This document shows, piece after piece, positions 1 through 11,206 of a DNA stretch of 64,000 nt (position 1 is its first letter; each line of letters starts with the position of its first letter). The notes under the pieces were generated by a model. It worked only from the letters and a program-made list of their open reading frames with translations. It did no database searches and was not told where the DNA came from. Position numbers and translations under genes: made by a program. Source of the DNA: Usnea hakonensis (lineage: Eukaryota > Ascomycota > Lecanoromycetes > Lecanorales > Parmeliaceae); NCBI GenBank assembly GCA_013423325.1, contig BLJB01000087.1:42468-106467 (forward strand), read 5' to 3'.

Positions 1-365
1 AGTATACTCTTGGTATCTAGCTTACAGCCCTGGAATCTTTCCGCTCGCAGGGTTGAATACTCCAATGCGTCGTTTTGGGTCAGATCCTGTACACTAAAAA
101 TGTCGCTTATTTCATGCCATGGCGCAGAGACGCAAAGTCTACCCTTTTGCTCATGATCGGAAGCTGGTTGGATTTCTTGCACTGTGCCTGCGAGTATTGG
201 AAAGGCTTGTAGTGTCTTTTCGAGACCTCGTCGAAGGGTTTCGATTGTTTCGGTCGTGGTCGCGGAAGTGGACGAGGGTAAAAAGAGCAGCTTGGAAACT
301 TGATAGCGGGGTAAGATGTTGTCGATGGGTGTTAGGATGAAAGGCTCATCGGCGACTGTGGCCAT
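1..365 (-). CDS. BAHD-type acyltransferase, N-terminal part, cut by window edge
   Basis: The complement reads open from an ATG at 365 to base 1, giving the first 121 residues. The protein starts MATVADEPFILTPIDNI. It then shows LPRYQVSKLLF, a predicted helix LRRGLEKTLQAFPILAGTV, RLCVSAPW and a segment with FSVQDLT. This order is typical of the N-terminal lobe of fungal BAHD / trichothecene 3-O-acetyltransferase-like enzymes, which move an acyl group from CoA to an alcohol or amine. The catalytic HxxxD lies further along in this family and would be outside the window, so activity cannot be judged. No intron is needed in the visible part. The substrate is unknown. Other tailoring-type enzymes lie 11-18 kb away, but there is no direct link. 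Confidence 0.7.
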   Translation of the reverse strand, partial: MATVADEPFILTPIDNILPRYQVSKLLFLPSSTSATTTETIETLRRGLEKTLQAFPILAGTVQEIQPASDHEQKGRLCVSAPWHEISDIFSVQDLTQNDALEYSTLRAERFQGCKLDTKSI

Positions 366-1627
366 CCTCTGAGACTTTCGGACTTTACAACAACCGAGAT
401 GTTTAGATGCTTGAGCTCCTTACTCTTTCTATCCCATGTTCTGAAGTAATCGCTCTACTGCACTAGGTTGATGAAACAATGTACCATAGTGTAATCAGTC
501 GATGAATTATCGCAACATGGAACAGTCGAATTTTGTGATATGTAAGAAGGATCTATGATCTATGACAGTAGACGTATTTATAAAGTACCTAGGCTAGGAA
601 GGCTTATCATGAGAACCGAGCGAATGCTTGCAGGGTCATAGCGTCTGAAACATGCGACATGAATAAATATGGGTTCCTGGATTTGGTACTAACCAGCCCT
701 GACTGATTTCCAGCAGGGATCTCTAGGCTGGCCTTGCGGCTGTGGGGGAAGGGTAAGCTACCTTAGGTATTATGTTAATAATGTATGTGCTCCATAAAGT
801 AAGGGACTAAGGTTCTTAAGGTACCTAAGGTACCTTGGGGCGATCTTTACAACGTATGGGCTAGGTATTTTAGGGGCCTTTTCGGGGCACTGACCTCGTA
901 AGTTAGGGAAGATGCAGACCCTTAAAAGTCCTTCGGGCACTAAAAACATAAGAGTAAGACTGCGGTAGAACTCTTCACCGCCCATCAGTCCACACATACA
1001 ACCACCTTGCCGCCACCCTGGTGAATTCATGTTACCTTTCATCGTTTGAATTCTAGCTATCAGCTAAATATACCTACTCTGTCACTCATACCTCCAATCT
1101 AAGAATGAATTGTGCCTTGTACTGTACTTCGTCGTAGCTTCATACCTTACCAGCAAAGGATCATGCACGTCGTGTGCTGGTAAGCCAAGTTGTGTCAGAA
1201 TTTAATTGAGCGTACGTGATATTAATAGAGTCTCCGCAGTGAGTCTGACCGGCGGTGTTCGGTCTCTCCAGTGTAGCAGCCCTCACTTAGTTGCGGCAGT
1301 CCTATTCGTTTAAACACGTTGCAGTGCATGCAGGTAGCTCCATCTATGGAGCGGCTAGGAAAATACCACATGCCAATCATCCAATCCTCTGCTACAGAAA
1401 TGTTTACTTATCGGTTGAGGCTTATTTGCTGCAGCCTTACCTTGGCGGCTTACACCTTGGCGGCTTACCCCCACTTGATTCTTTTTTTTTTCTCCGAAGT
1501 TTCAGCTTTCAGCTCGACATGACCAAAAGATTTTCGAATAAGATAAAGGATACGTCTGCATCGAGCAATACTGAATCGCCATATTCTCATCTCGGGGCAC
1601 CAACCAAGCATCCACCCAAAATCTGCC
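366..1627. other. intergenic, no gene recognised
   Basis: Only short frames without family features are present. The stretch holds a near-palindrome built on AGGTACCTAAGGTACC at 819-834. The same 16-mer occurs again at 37648-37663. The region separates the divergently oriented acyltransferase and membrane-glycoprotein genes, so both promoters probably lie here. A T-run and pyrimidine-rich patch near 1480-1500 precede the start at 1628. Confidence 0.6.
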
Positions 1628-3535
1628 ATGGCGAACGAGAGTCACTACTCCCCAGTCGACCAGCTTTTCGCCAACCATAATGCTCACCCGGAGAAAGACC
1701 ATCAGAGTGCGCAGGCCCCTCCACACAGAAATTCATCTCACTCGCGACTGACAGTGAGCTCCTTAGACCTAGATGCCGACTTCGATCCGAATCTACAAGC
1801 ATGGAAGCTCTTCAGAAGCCAAGCGCCACGCCTATTCTTCACCCTTATCCTGATCGCGCTCTTCGTCATGACCCTTGTTCTCTTCGAACATGCTGGGAAC
1901 GTGAGCCATGGGAGCAAACAATGGTTCAATGCCATCACTACGATCCTAAACCTGGCCCTCGGCATAAACTTCTTAGAAGTGTTCAAAGATATGGCAAAAG
2001 TCCTACGCTGGCGCGTCCTCGCAAGCCGACCCTCAACAATTCGTGAGACAGACCTTATACTGGGCGGCGACTCACTGATGACACTCTGGGACTTGACGCG
2101 TGAATCGCGGAGAAAACCCATCACCATGCTCGCCTGCCTCCTCTGGATCTTCCTCAACCTCCTCGCTCAAGCCACGATCGCAATGCTATCACTCAATTAC
2201 TCCATGGATAGGGGGTCCAGCAGCGCAAGCACATACACAGTGAACGGCACCATATCCGCACCTCGGCTGGACTGCTTCATTAGAAACAACGATTGCGTTA
2301 AGACGTCCTTAGCGCCACAAACAAGAGCACACTCCTTCGGCGCGCTCACGCAATCCTTTGGCGCGTTTACGCAAGGGGACTCATGCTGCCCATACAACTC
2401 CACGTCGGACATCTTTTCCGCCAAGCAATCATGCCCGTATTTCTGCAGCGCTGATATGCAGGAATTTGCTTTTCGATTCAACGAGTACAACCCGTTAGAC
2501 ACTAACTTCGCATACCCATTCCTCACCAACCGCCTCATAACAAGCAAATTCCAAGCATGCCAAGAATACGACATCGACTTGGCCGAATCCCACGTCACCA
2601 ATTCATCCGACGGCGAAAACGACACCCAAGTTTACTCCTATCACAACACCACCTACAACTCGACGATCTCCATCCCAAACTACGCCACAGGCTTCAACTC
2701 CACAACCTACATCTACAATGGCAACAATATCCCGCAGAACGCCACTCAGATTGCCTGCGGCCCAAGATGCCTCACAGTGTACGTCCTACAATCCGGCAAC
2801 CCCTCGCCCTCCAGTCTCTTTAGCTGCGATATTTCCGTGACGGACGTAACAAACACCACCGCGCAATGGCAAGAATATCCAGACGACATGGCGCGGCTCG
2901 CTATCGCATCTATTGCGCTAACGGGCAACGTGAGAGGATTGCCAACATCATGGGAGCAGTATCAGCTTTCTCCCTTGGGCGATTATCTCAACGCGAACAA
3001 TCTCGACGCGAACGGGATAGGCTCCAACATAGCCCAATTTGCCATGGGTAGTATAGCGACGACGGCAGATCGGAACCAGAAGGCGCTTCATCCTTCGCCA
3101 ACATCACCGATACTTGGGTTCTCGCCGACGATCAAGTGGAACTACGTGACTGCGCTCTTCGCAGTCATAGGCGCAGTCCACATCATACTTGTAGGACTAC
3201 TGTGTTGGATCGCCAGACCAGTCGTGGTGTACGACGATAGCGACTTGTCCACCGCACGACTGTTACACGAGCTGGTGGGTAGGATTCCCGATGGTCGAGG
3301 GACGTTACTGGATGGGAAAAGACTGGCCCAAGAAATCGACCATGCGAGTAGGAACAATGCTGTAGCGGCAGACGAAGTGCACGCGACCACTACGCCAGAG
3401 CCGACGCGAGTCGTCTATGGCGTTGTTGAGACGAATGACAAGGCCGGTATTGAACGCCCGAGTCTGGGAATCAGCGAGAGTATTCAGCCATTGAGCTCGG
3501 GGACGGGCGCTTTTCCAAAAGGAAGATACGCATGA
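1628..3535 (+). CDS. multi-pass membrane glycoprotein of unknown function
   Basis: Uninterrupted 635-residue frame with ATG at 1628 (MANESHYSPVDQLF). A polar N-terminal tail of about 65 residues is followed by hydrophobic segments near residues 68-87 (LFFTLILIALFVMTLVLF), 100-118 and 164-188. A large domain of about 300 residues comes next, with many Asn-X-Ser/Thr sites (NGT, NST, NSS, NDT, NTT, NAT) and paired cysteines. A last membrane span near 504-528 (VTALFAVIGAVHIILVGLLC) leads to a charged tail of about 105 residues. The layout suggests a plasma-membrane protein with a glycosylated outer domain. Similar architecture is common among uncharacterised ascomycete proteins, and I recognise no enzymatic motif. 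It stands alone, with no operon-like neighbour. Function unknown. Confidence 0.8.
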   Translation: MANESHYSPVDQLFANHNAHPEKDHQSAQAPPHRNSSHSRLTVSSLDLDADFDPNLQAWKLFRSQAPRLFFTLILIALFVMTLVLFEHAGNVSHGSKQWFNAITTILNLALGINFLEVFKDMAKVLRWRVLASRPSTIRETDLILGGDSLMTLWDLTRESRRKPITMLACLLWIFLNLLAQATIAMLSLNYSMDRGSSSASTYTVNGTISAPRLDCFIRNNDCVKTSLAPQTRAHSFGALTQSFGAFTQGDSCCPYNSTSDIFSAKQSCPYFCSADMQEFAFRFNEYNPLDTNFAYPFLTNRLITSKFQACQEYDIDLAESHVTNSSDGENDTQVYSYHNTTYNSTISIPNYATGFNSTTYIYNGNNIPQNATQIACGPRCLTVYVLQSGNPSPSSLFSCDISVTDVTNTTAQWQEYPDDMARLAIASIALTGNVRGLPTSWEQYQLSPLGDYLNANNLDANGIGSNIAQFAMGSIATTADRNQKALHPSPTSPILGFSPTIKWNYVTALFAVIGAVHIILVGLLCWIARPVVVYDDSDLSTARLLHELVGRIPDGRGTLLDGKRLAQEIDHASRNNAVAADEVHATTTPEPTRVVYGVVETNDKAGIERPSLGISESIQPLSSGTGAFPKGRYA

Positions 3536-6500
3536 GGTGGGTGCAGGACACCCTGACTGAGACTTTGTGAACGACCCTCCCTCTCACCCCCTTAAAACAC
3601 TCAAAGCACGCCCAGAGGCCAGTCTCCGATTACCCCCAACAAGACGCCATAGACAACGATCTACAAAGCGCGCCTTCCGCCGCGATTCTGCAGCATCTGC
3701 GGGGAACGGAAAACGGCAGTATAGCGGAGAAGTTCATGTAGGGTGGGGGGGCAAAGAAATGCTTTTGGAAGTTTTGTGCTTAAGGAGGAAGATAGTTTGG
3801 GGAACTGGCGCGGGGAGGTAGGGGTATGAGTTGACGGGGCTTGAGGGTGGAGGGAGAGATTGACCTGCCTGTATAGTATTGCTTGACAAGGACACCACAC
3901 TTCAATAGTCAAGAACGGGAACTCATTTCCCCTCATCATCCCTCTCAAATACGCATCTGAACCTCCTTGCACCACAATCCTCAGCGACGATCTACTCAGC
4001 CTCCAGCGACATTCTTGACTATGAACTACATGTTTGGGTATTTACAGGAAATTATTCTCACTCTTACACCTGCACAAAAGCCTAGTTAGATTCATGAATA
4101 CATATGAACAGAGACATCCATCTTAGCATTTCCACTCACTCAACGAGCAAGATCCCAAATCTTACATCTACTGCTTTCAACAAGAGCAGTACGCGTGATG
4201 AATAAGATTATAGCCTCTGAGTCGCACATTTTGTGTACTTGCTACTCTGGGCCGACAATAGTGGTGAGCTTTCAGCGCTGTTGACGCGATGAAAAAGAGA
4301 ACGTAAGTAGTGGTGGGTCTTCTTGGCCCTTTAGCGATATTAGGAGAAGCTTAAGTGGGACGGCTCTACGACAAGGAGAATGACTGATTGTGGTGCCAGT
4401 GAGTTACAAGGCTACAGCTCCTCATCATCAAACTCAGGCTACAAATAAATTACCGTATATTCTACGTATTTCACTCAGTCGCCCTTCAACCATTTGCTTT
4501 CATCAAATTGATCTTCGTTACCACACTACTCAACCCCCGTCCTCTTCGACGTTTCCTTCCCCAACTAGAAATCGGTTAACAAAGTTAGACTTGGTTACTA
4601 GCTAGATTCTCCATAAGAAGAAAGGCTATTCTTTCACCGCTCGACGGCAATGAGGGAGGGAGTCTAGACCGTATACTAGTCAGTACGGGCTGATCCCTGT
4701 CGATATAAGCTCTTTTGTGATTGAGAGGAGATTCGAGATTTTTGACCGCAGCTGGTTTGAAATGGTATACGAGCATTATCTGATAGAGTGTTAAGAATAG
4801 GAATGAGGTGGCGAAGGGAGAGACGGTTGGGATTGGGATGGGGAGAGGGGACAGTGTTGAGTTGTGTGGTGGTTTGTATGATAACGGAGAAGGATTTTGA
4901 TGTGACTTAGTTGGTGTTGATAGGTATAAGATTTTGGAGGATTTTGCTAGATATACTTGGGGCTGAGACGAGAAAGGATAATGAGGTGCAAGTTTGAACG
5001 CTGAGAAACGAAACAGCATAAATACAGGCCAGGTAAATATCAGACAATATTAAAGCGGAACATTCATACACAGTCCACAGTCTGCCGTTTGCCTCCATCC
5101 CAATTGCCCTGATAGCGCTTTCCATTCCGACAGCTCTGAGTCTGACAGCGCCATCTGAAGGGATTTGCCTTCTGCTCTTTCAGCGACAATGTAGTTGACC
5201 CTGGCACACGTTTCTGTGGCAGTCGTCAAAGCATCCCGAAGATGGTTCGGAGGCTATGGATGCTGTTGTGTTGATGTGACGGAACGTGATCGCTTCTGTT
5301 TTGGAAGGGGGACCTATCACAGGCTCAGCGACCTGGTTCTAAATCTGCAAAGAGTACTACTAACCGGTATGAGGTAGCGCAACTACTGAAAGAGTGAAAA
5401 GGACTAGGAGGGCAGCAAGATGGTTGATGGATGGCATGATCGTTGAAGAGTGTGCAAGGCGCGTGATGAAAGTATCCGAATAGTATGTTATTGGGAGCGA
5501 GAAACGATGAATTTTGTAGAGTTACTATCAGTGAATGCTGAATTTCAAGTCCGGTCTCTTTCATTATATAGGATATTTGTGTAACGGTCGGGGGCCTGGA
5601 CAAGTCTTCCAAAATTTCAGTAATCTGGATCCACTTGCGCCCAGTCCATCTTAACCAATCAACCCCTTCTGAGTACATCCTAAGATCGTAAGTAAAAGGC
5701 AGTGCAATGTGAGAATGGTCGCCTGAAACATCTGAGCTGAACGGATTGACATTAAACGGATTAACTTTCTTGATTTGAAGCTCGGCGAGTGACTCTGAAA
5801 GGACTCGATGCCAGAAATCAATTGAGCCGAACGGACTGACAGTCAGAGCTCCTCGGCTTGGAGCTTGACAGGAACCCTATCAGAGACCAGAGCGTGGGAT
5901 ATCTGAGCCGAACGGATTTTGATTTGGAGCTTGGCGTGTGACTCCAGGAGGTTCAGATGCCTGTGAGATCTCAGCTGAACGGATAAACAGATAGTGAGTA
6001 CATCCTTCCTCGGTTGACATGTTAGCCAAGGATTTGATGTACCTTAGTAATGTAGTACGGTAGTCTCCGAGACCAATAAGATCGATACCTCGGCAAGACC
6101 CATTTTAGTGGGATGCACTGTCAGCATCCCTCCAATTATCTCACCTCATCTCATCTCAACAGAACGAAGGAGCAGTCGGCGGCTTTAAATTTGTGAGGTA
6201 CTTCAAGAATGCAATTGGTGCAGAGGAAAACGACGTGTAAGCTGTACTTAGGAAAAGGTGACCCAGGAACTCATCGATTATAGGCCCGCGTCGTCGAATT
6301 ACGCTGCGCCTCAGTAATTCATATCCACACAAACAGACACGGAGCCTCACCACTTTCAGCCATAAGAGCTCCTCAATGTTGTTTATCTAGCAATGTTGTC
6401 AGGAAACGTGCATAGTCGGTCTTACTCAGCGAGCCTTACCCAGCGTAGAGCCAAATACAATTATATTTGAGATTTCAAAGCTCAGCCCTTGCTTAGTTGC

Positions 6501-6710
6501 GTTGATGCTTACAATCCGGCCAAGATGAAATTTTTCAAGGCCCACAATAGCTTGGCAGACAACTTGTCTTCCCATACTCTCTTCGCTCTCAAAAAGCGGA
6601 CGTGAATTCTCTCGATCCCCTTCCCAGATTGATCTCACTGGACTGCAACCAACTTCGTGCTCCCGTAAAAGATCTCACTACGGTTACAGCTACGTGTGCC
6701 ATCCCAAATC
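3536..6710. other. long intergenic stretch with no convincing gene
   Basis: About 3.2 kb without a recognisable product. The longest frames (for example 4585-5019, minus strand) are low-complexity Ser/Pro-rich translations with no domain. The one structured element is the degenerate motif array at 5732-5982. I see no RNA gene. Confidence 0.55.
5732..5982 (+). repeat. four-copy degenerate array around TGAGCYGAACGG
   Basis: The core TGAGCTGAACGG / TGAGCCGAACGG (last copy TCAGCTGAACGG) occurs at about 5732, 5822, 5903 and 5970, all in the same direction. Spacings are 90, 81 and 67 bp. Between cores there is a second shared phrase, GATTTGAAGCTCGGCGAGTGACTC near 5775 and a close variant near 5928. 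The array is therefore a decayed tandem repeat and not isolated sites. It ends about 730 bp upstream of the Pth11-like gene. Whether it binds a regulator is unknown. Confidence 0.6.
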
Positions 6711-8191
6711 ATGGACGAATCCCCAGGGAAGATGTATGCATTGGCAACTGTATTGAGTATCCTAGCAACCGTGGCCGTTATCCTACGTTTTTACGCGCGG
6801 CGCATCAAGAAAATCTATCCATCATGGGATGACTACCTAGTTGTACTTGCGTTGGTAAGACCCCCTCTTCTACCCTCCCCAGCCCAGCGATTCTGCTGCG
6901 TAGACCTGTGGACTTACTTCATCTCGCTCTCAAAAGATATCGACCATCGGCACGGGAGTATGCATGTTCGTTGGTAAGGTCCCCACGTAGGTGATTTGTG
7001 GCAGCTTCTTAACTTACTGATTTTCTAGGTGCTGCAACTGGGGATCTCGGCAGACATTCCCAAGTCACGTCTGATGGTATACCGGTCTTTGATAGCCGAA
7101 TGGAGGTGTTTTTCAAAGTAGTGACGAATGATCCCACAGTAGCTTATCTAATATTGCTGACCTGAACGTCAGATCACCTACATCTCGCAACTCACGCAGA
7201 CGGTGACATTTGGACTTACCAAGCTTGCCGTAATCCTATTCTATCGAAGGTAGCGTGCATCTATTCTCTCATAGGGAGATTCAGGCAGGCTGACGTTAGC
7301 TCTAGAATTTTCTTGACCAGGACGTTTTCTATAATCTCGTGGATAATGATTAGTTTAATTGTTATTTGGACTATTGCGTTCTTTGCGGCCAACCTGTTCC
7401 AGTGCCTACCGATCTCCTTGAACTGGACTAGTCTCAGCGCTGCTCCTGGCACTTGCATTGATACAACTGCGATGTACTTGGCACAGGCTTGGTCCGATAT
7501 ATTCACGGACGTTGCGATTCTCTCGATGCCCCTACCATGGGTGGGTGAGCTTCCTATCAGTCTGCATAGCGGCTGACTTAAATCAGATGTGGAAACTTCA
7601 AATGGCTCCAATGCGTAAATTCTTCGTGTTTCTCATATTTCAACTAGGGGCACTGTAGGCGAAGTCTTTTCTCATCCCTATCTCTTCTATACTAACACAT
7701 GCCAGCGTTGTTGTTGCGGGAATTGCGAAGCTGGTGATCTTTCATAGAATTATCTACGGTATGGGTCACCTTCCCGAAAATGGTGCCATACTTAGTGATG
7801 TACACAGGCAGTGTAGATGAGGATGAGGGCTTGACTTGTACGTATTTTATTGCGCCTCCCCTACCGCGATCGACCTCGCTTATCATGAGCAGATATCCTC
7901 ACACCAACAGTGTACTGGCCCATGGTTGAATCGTCACTGGGAGTTGTAGGCGCATGCCTCCCCTTACTGCGACCTCTTTTCACGGATACGTCTGTCAGGA
8001 AATTCCCATCGAGCCTACGCGCCATGCTCTCGTTCTCGTCTTCTCGTAGCCACCATGCCAGTGCGCCATTTCAAGAATTCCATATGTTAGAGGCCGGAAA
8101 TTCTCCGACGTACAACAATTTGCACTGGGGAGACTCTATCGGAAGCAAGACTGGTATCACTGTCACAGAGGCGGTGGGTAGAACTTCGTGA
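6711..8191 (+). CDS. Pth11-like rhodopsin-fold integral membrane protein
   Basis: Nine exons: 6711-6854, 6937-6973, 7029-7117, 7173-7249, 7306-7540, 7587-7654, 7706-7758, 7808-7837 and 7911-8191. All are GT-AG and phases agree, giving 337 residues. Family landmarks appear in order: a first span (LATVLSILATVAVILRFYAR) followed by PSWDDYLV; GTGVCMFVGAATGG; ITYISQLTQTVTFGLTKLAVILFYRR; a loop with two Cys (FQCLP...GTCID); SDIFTDVAILSMPLP; GALVVVAGIAKLVIF; and YWPMVESSLGVVGACLPLLRP. These define the fungal rhodopsin-like membrane family that contains Pth11-like candidate G-protein-coupled receptors. The protein should sit in the plasma membrane with seven spans. No CFEM domain is present. The ligand is unknown. 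A probable broken relative lies 500 bp downstream. Confidence 0.85.
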
Positions 8192-8690
8192 ACGGAAGAC
8201 GCTATCACCAAAAGAGGCGAAAAGAGAGACATGAAACGTAGGAAATTTGACGAGACTTGAATGCATACTTGAGCAAAAAATACTGCCTTTTCTTTCAATA
8301 TTTACTGGTTTCTCTATTTCAGATGCTGTATTAGACCAGAATTGAAAAGATGTAGATCGCTAAATATATTTCATATTGGCAAGCATATACTGGCAATCAT
8401 TGATCGTTACAAGCTAGTAAATCATCTTATGGTCTCAATATCTTGTGCTTCTATCATATAGTGACGTAACGACGACACTTACTAGCAATAGCCTGTCCGA
8501 CCTGGCACGCTCCACGCTATGTACGGGCTATACAAACACATCAAGCTTACATACTCCATAGTGTAACCTTCGGCTTTCTGGACCTAGAATATTGCGGGAT
8601 GTCTCGCCTAGGACTGATTTCACACATCTTTAAAGAGCCGCCCTGGCCATCTAATGAGCTAATATACTGATTACAGTGGATGCACTATGA

Positions 8691-9105
8691 ATGTTTCAAC
8701 GGTTCTCCATTCATCAGGTGTCTCTGTCGGTGTTTGCTACATTGGCTGTCATACCGGTTATTATAATAGAACCTACAGCCAGGACTATCCTCACAATTCA
8801 AGTTCATCGGAAGAAAGAGATAGGGCTAGAAGATCTGTGAGACAGCAAAGGTTCGGCCTGTGTAGAGCAGGTTCGTCTCGCTTTCATAAGTATCCGCTGC
8901 CTTGAGGATTTGAGGCTGTTACGGAGTCCTCAAGAGCTTCGTCCGTGCAGGGGATTCTGTTGTCAACATCGTGGTAATATCGCCTCATGCTTTCAGTGTG
9001 ACAATCTACAAAATCTTTGCAGCTGGAAGGTCCAATGGTTCAAGGTTCGTGGACAGCAATTTCCCACAATACTCTGCCAGAATGCAGGAATGATTACGCC
9101 GTAGT
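8691..9105 (+). pseudogene. possible decayed Pth11-like gene fragment
   Basis: From an ATG at 8691 one frame gives a hydrophobic span (VSLSVFATLAVIPVIIIEPT) then a basic stretch ending KKEIGLEDL. This is the usual first span plus 'GLDD' signature of the rhodopsin-fold family. A GT-AG intron can be drawn after that point, but translation soon meets TAA. Further reading (AGDSVVNIVVISPHAF, VTIYKIFAAG) needs frame changes. It follows an intact Pth11-like gene on the same strand, so a degraded tandem copy is one explanation. The match is short, and chance similarity cannot be excluded. Confidence 0.3.
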
Positions 9106-9201
9106 TATACTACCGCTAGGAGCATCTCCTTTTTGCCTACTAACGCTCAAGGTAATACTTGCAGCGCTTCCTATTGACTGCTTAGTAACACTCTACTGTA
9201 T

Positions 9202-10260
9202 CTAGACTTCAAGATTCGACCTACCTTCAACGGTCGCAACGCCGTCCTGATTTCTATGGACGCACATTCCAACCGTAGCAATGGCCGCAGCCCACAACTT
9301 GTACCAACTCGCAATCAGAAGTTCTCCATAAATTTGGAGCTCGATCACACACTCACGGCCCGCTTGTTGTCTCATCAGCCTTGCGCGATGAGTAGGGTAG
9401 TTCAGCCCAAGGCGTATGGAGGGGTTCTCACCGATCTCGAGGGTAAGCGGAAGGCCTACGTTGATGTTAGGCTCCCCGCGATGCCCAAATGAAATTGGAA
9501 GCGCTTCTGTGGACATGTCGTCCAAGACGGCTTGACAGCTCTCAATGTCCGCGGCTTCGGTTCCGGGGTCAGAGCACTCCACATTCGGCGTATACTCCTG
9601 GATCGACAAGGTCAAATGTCCTAGCTCTCCTGAGGACGTTAAACATCAATCAGTCGCTCCCAATCATAAAGCGTCAGTACCGACCTATCTTAAACACGGC
9701 TCCACCTTCGTTGAAGGGTAGCACGCAAACCTGGACCAGAGCTGTGGCTAACTTCCTCAAGTCTTTCCCGCTCACACGGTCAAAAGTAGCTCCCTCTTCC
9801 AGAGAGAGTTGAACGACACTTTTACCGTCCGCTGTGATCTCATCAGTCGCACAACAGCGCTCAACAAGACATCGTGACCAGAGTTTCACGCGGATTGCTC
9901 ACAGCTTATCGACCGCAAAGGAAGTGCAATACCCGACTCTTGAGCAGCTGTACGATCTCTGAACGATAGGAGTTCCGGACTGTCAGGGATGGCCTCATAT
10001 GCCTCTTGGCAGCCCTCGGCGGCAGGGCGGCCGTAGCTTTGGCTGCTGCATCGATGTGCATCGGCGGCCGGTCTCGGACTGCTGGAAGTCATGGGTGATC
10101 GTGCTCCTCCTAGGTTGACGATATCAAGCGGAGATCCGTTCAGACGCAAATGGGCAGTCTGATTGGATGTCAGCAATGCTAGGCTCGGTGAAGCGTTCCC
10201 AACTAGCGACGAAGCGACAAAAACACCGCAGATGAGGCCTAGCCAAGGGACAGATGCCAT
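9202..10260 (-). CDS. secreted protein with two similar Cys-containing halves, function unknown
   Basis: Three exons: 9903-10260, 9685-9831 and 9202-9629, phases agree, 310 residues. The ATG at 10260 gives MASVPWLGLICGVFVASSLVG, a good signal peptide; a further in-frame ATG lies seven codons upstream. One half has CQEAYEAIP, LPLRSISSDGKSVVQLSL and LRKLATALVQVCV with a following GG. The second half repeats the plan with SCQAVLDDM, LPLTLE, CVIELQIYG and YKLWAAAIATVGMCV with a following G. The intron in the first half joins ...SIS to SDGK; reading through it gives an early stop, so splicing is required. This looks like a duplicated domain of an extracellular fungal family that I cannot name. Disulphides between the conserved Cys residues are likely. 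Confidence 0.72.
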
Positions 10261-10400
10261 CCTCCGTTGAAATGGCGGCATTAAAACTGAAGACGTTGAG
10301 TCCTAAGCATACAGCGTGAGGTATCTGTAGGAGACCATTCTTCGAGATAATAGCCAGCATGTGATGGAGCAACGGCGGCTTCCTGCAGTTCGTGGAGCGC

Positions 10401-10410
10401 TTATTATATA
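10401..10410 (-). promoter_or_regulatory. TATA-like element upstream of the secreted gene
   Basis: On the complement this reads TATATAATAA, about 140 bp upstream of the ATG at 10260. It is a plausible core promoter for that gene by composition and position only. Confidence 0.35.
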
Positions 10411-11206
10411 CGGGCCGCAAAAAGCAAGAGACGGATCGGGTAGCGACTGTAGAATAAAAAGAAAAAATAAAATAAAACAATCCTTAAATATACGCGATAT
10501 GACTTCAAGTCCGAATAAGCGCTAGGCTGTGCTTACCTTTGGAAGATAATTTCAAAAGCAAGCAGGCCAGTCCGTTTCAGGTTACTACGGGCTGCGAACT
10601 TATTTGCGTCTATAAAGTCTCAGGATGACTCAAGAAAAAGGTATAACTGACAGTGCAGAGACAGAATCGTATGATCGACGCGAAGTCTCCCACTGACATA
10701 TAAAATAATATCTTTTTGAACTAGAAATTCATAACGGCTTCATCCAAAAGACAGAATCACAAGCAATTTCATCTCCGACTACAATGACCATTGCTGATTA
10801 GTTGATGATCTGGATTCTGGATGGTAGGTAGCTAAGGAAGTTTGAGCATGGTGTTGCTCTGACGAAGCTGGTAGATATTGAAACAGATGCTATAGGCTTG
10901 AAAGTACCCCCGCCAGATCTCTGAACAAGATGAGTTAGGTATACGCAAATCTGCACGGTGAGGCATAAATACAAGCGTGGTTCGGTTAGAATCGGTTACT
11001 GTAAGACAATTTTCCTATGGAATCAATTTACTTTACTTATTCCTTTGGTACTCTAAGCGCCTTGCATATTTACCTTACTTCTAGGCCTTATATAATGAGC
11101 TAATCATTCCTTTCTCCGGCCTCTTCCGGCAACAGTCTCGCCCCATCAGCTCCGTACTTGCACCCCAACTGCATCCTCCCGTCCCTCACACCACCCCACA
11201 GTCAAG
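10411..11206. other. intergenic between divergent genes
   Basis: No coding frame of interest. It separates the secreted gene (minus) and the PhzF-like gene (plus), so it should carry the promoters of both. The last 60 bases before 11207 are C-rich, as often seen upstream of fungal starts. Confidence 0.5.

Noticed and set aside
4585..5019. 144-codon minus-strand frame
   Set aside because: Low-complexity Ser/Pro/Leu translation without domain, intron support or neighbours suggesting a gene.
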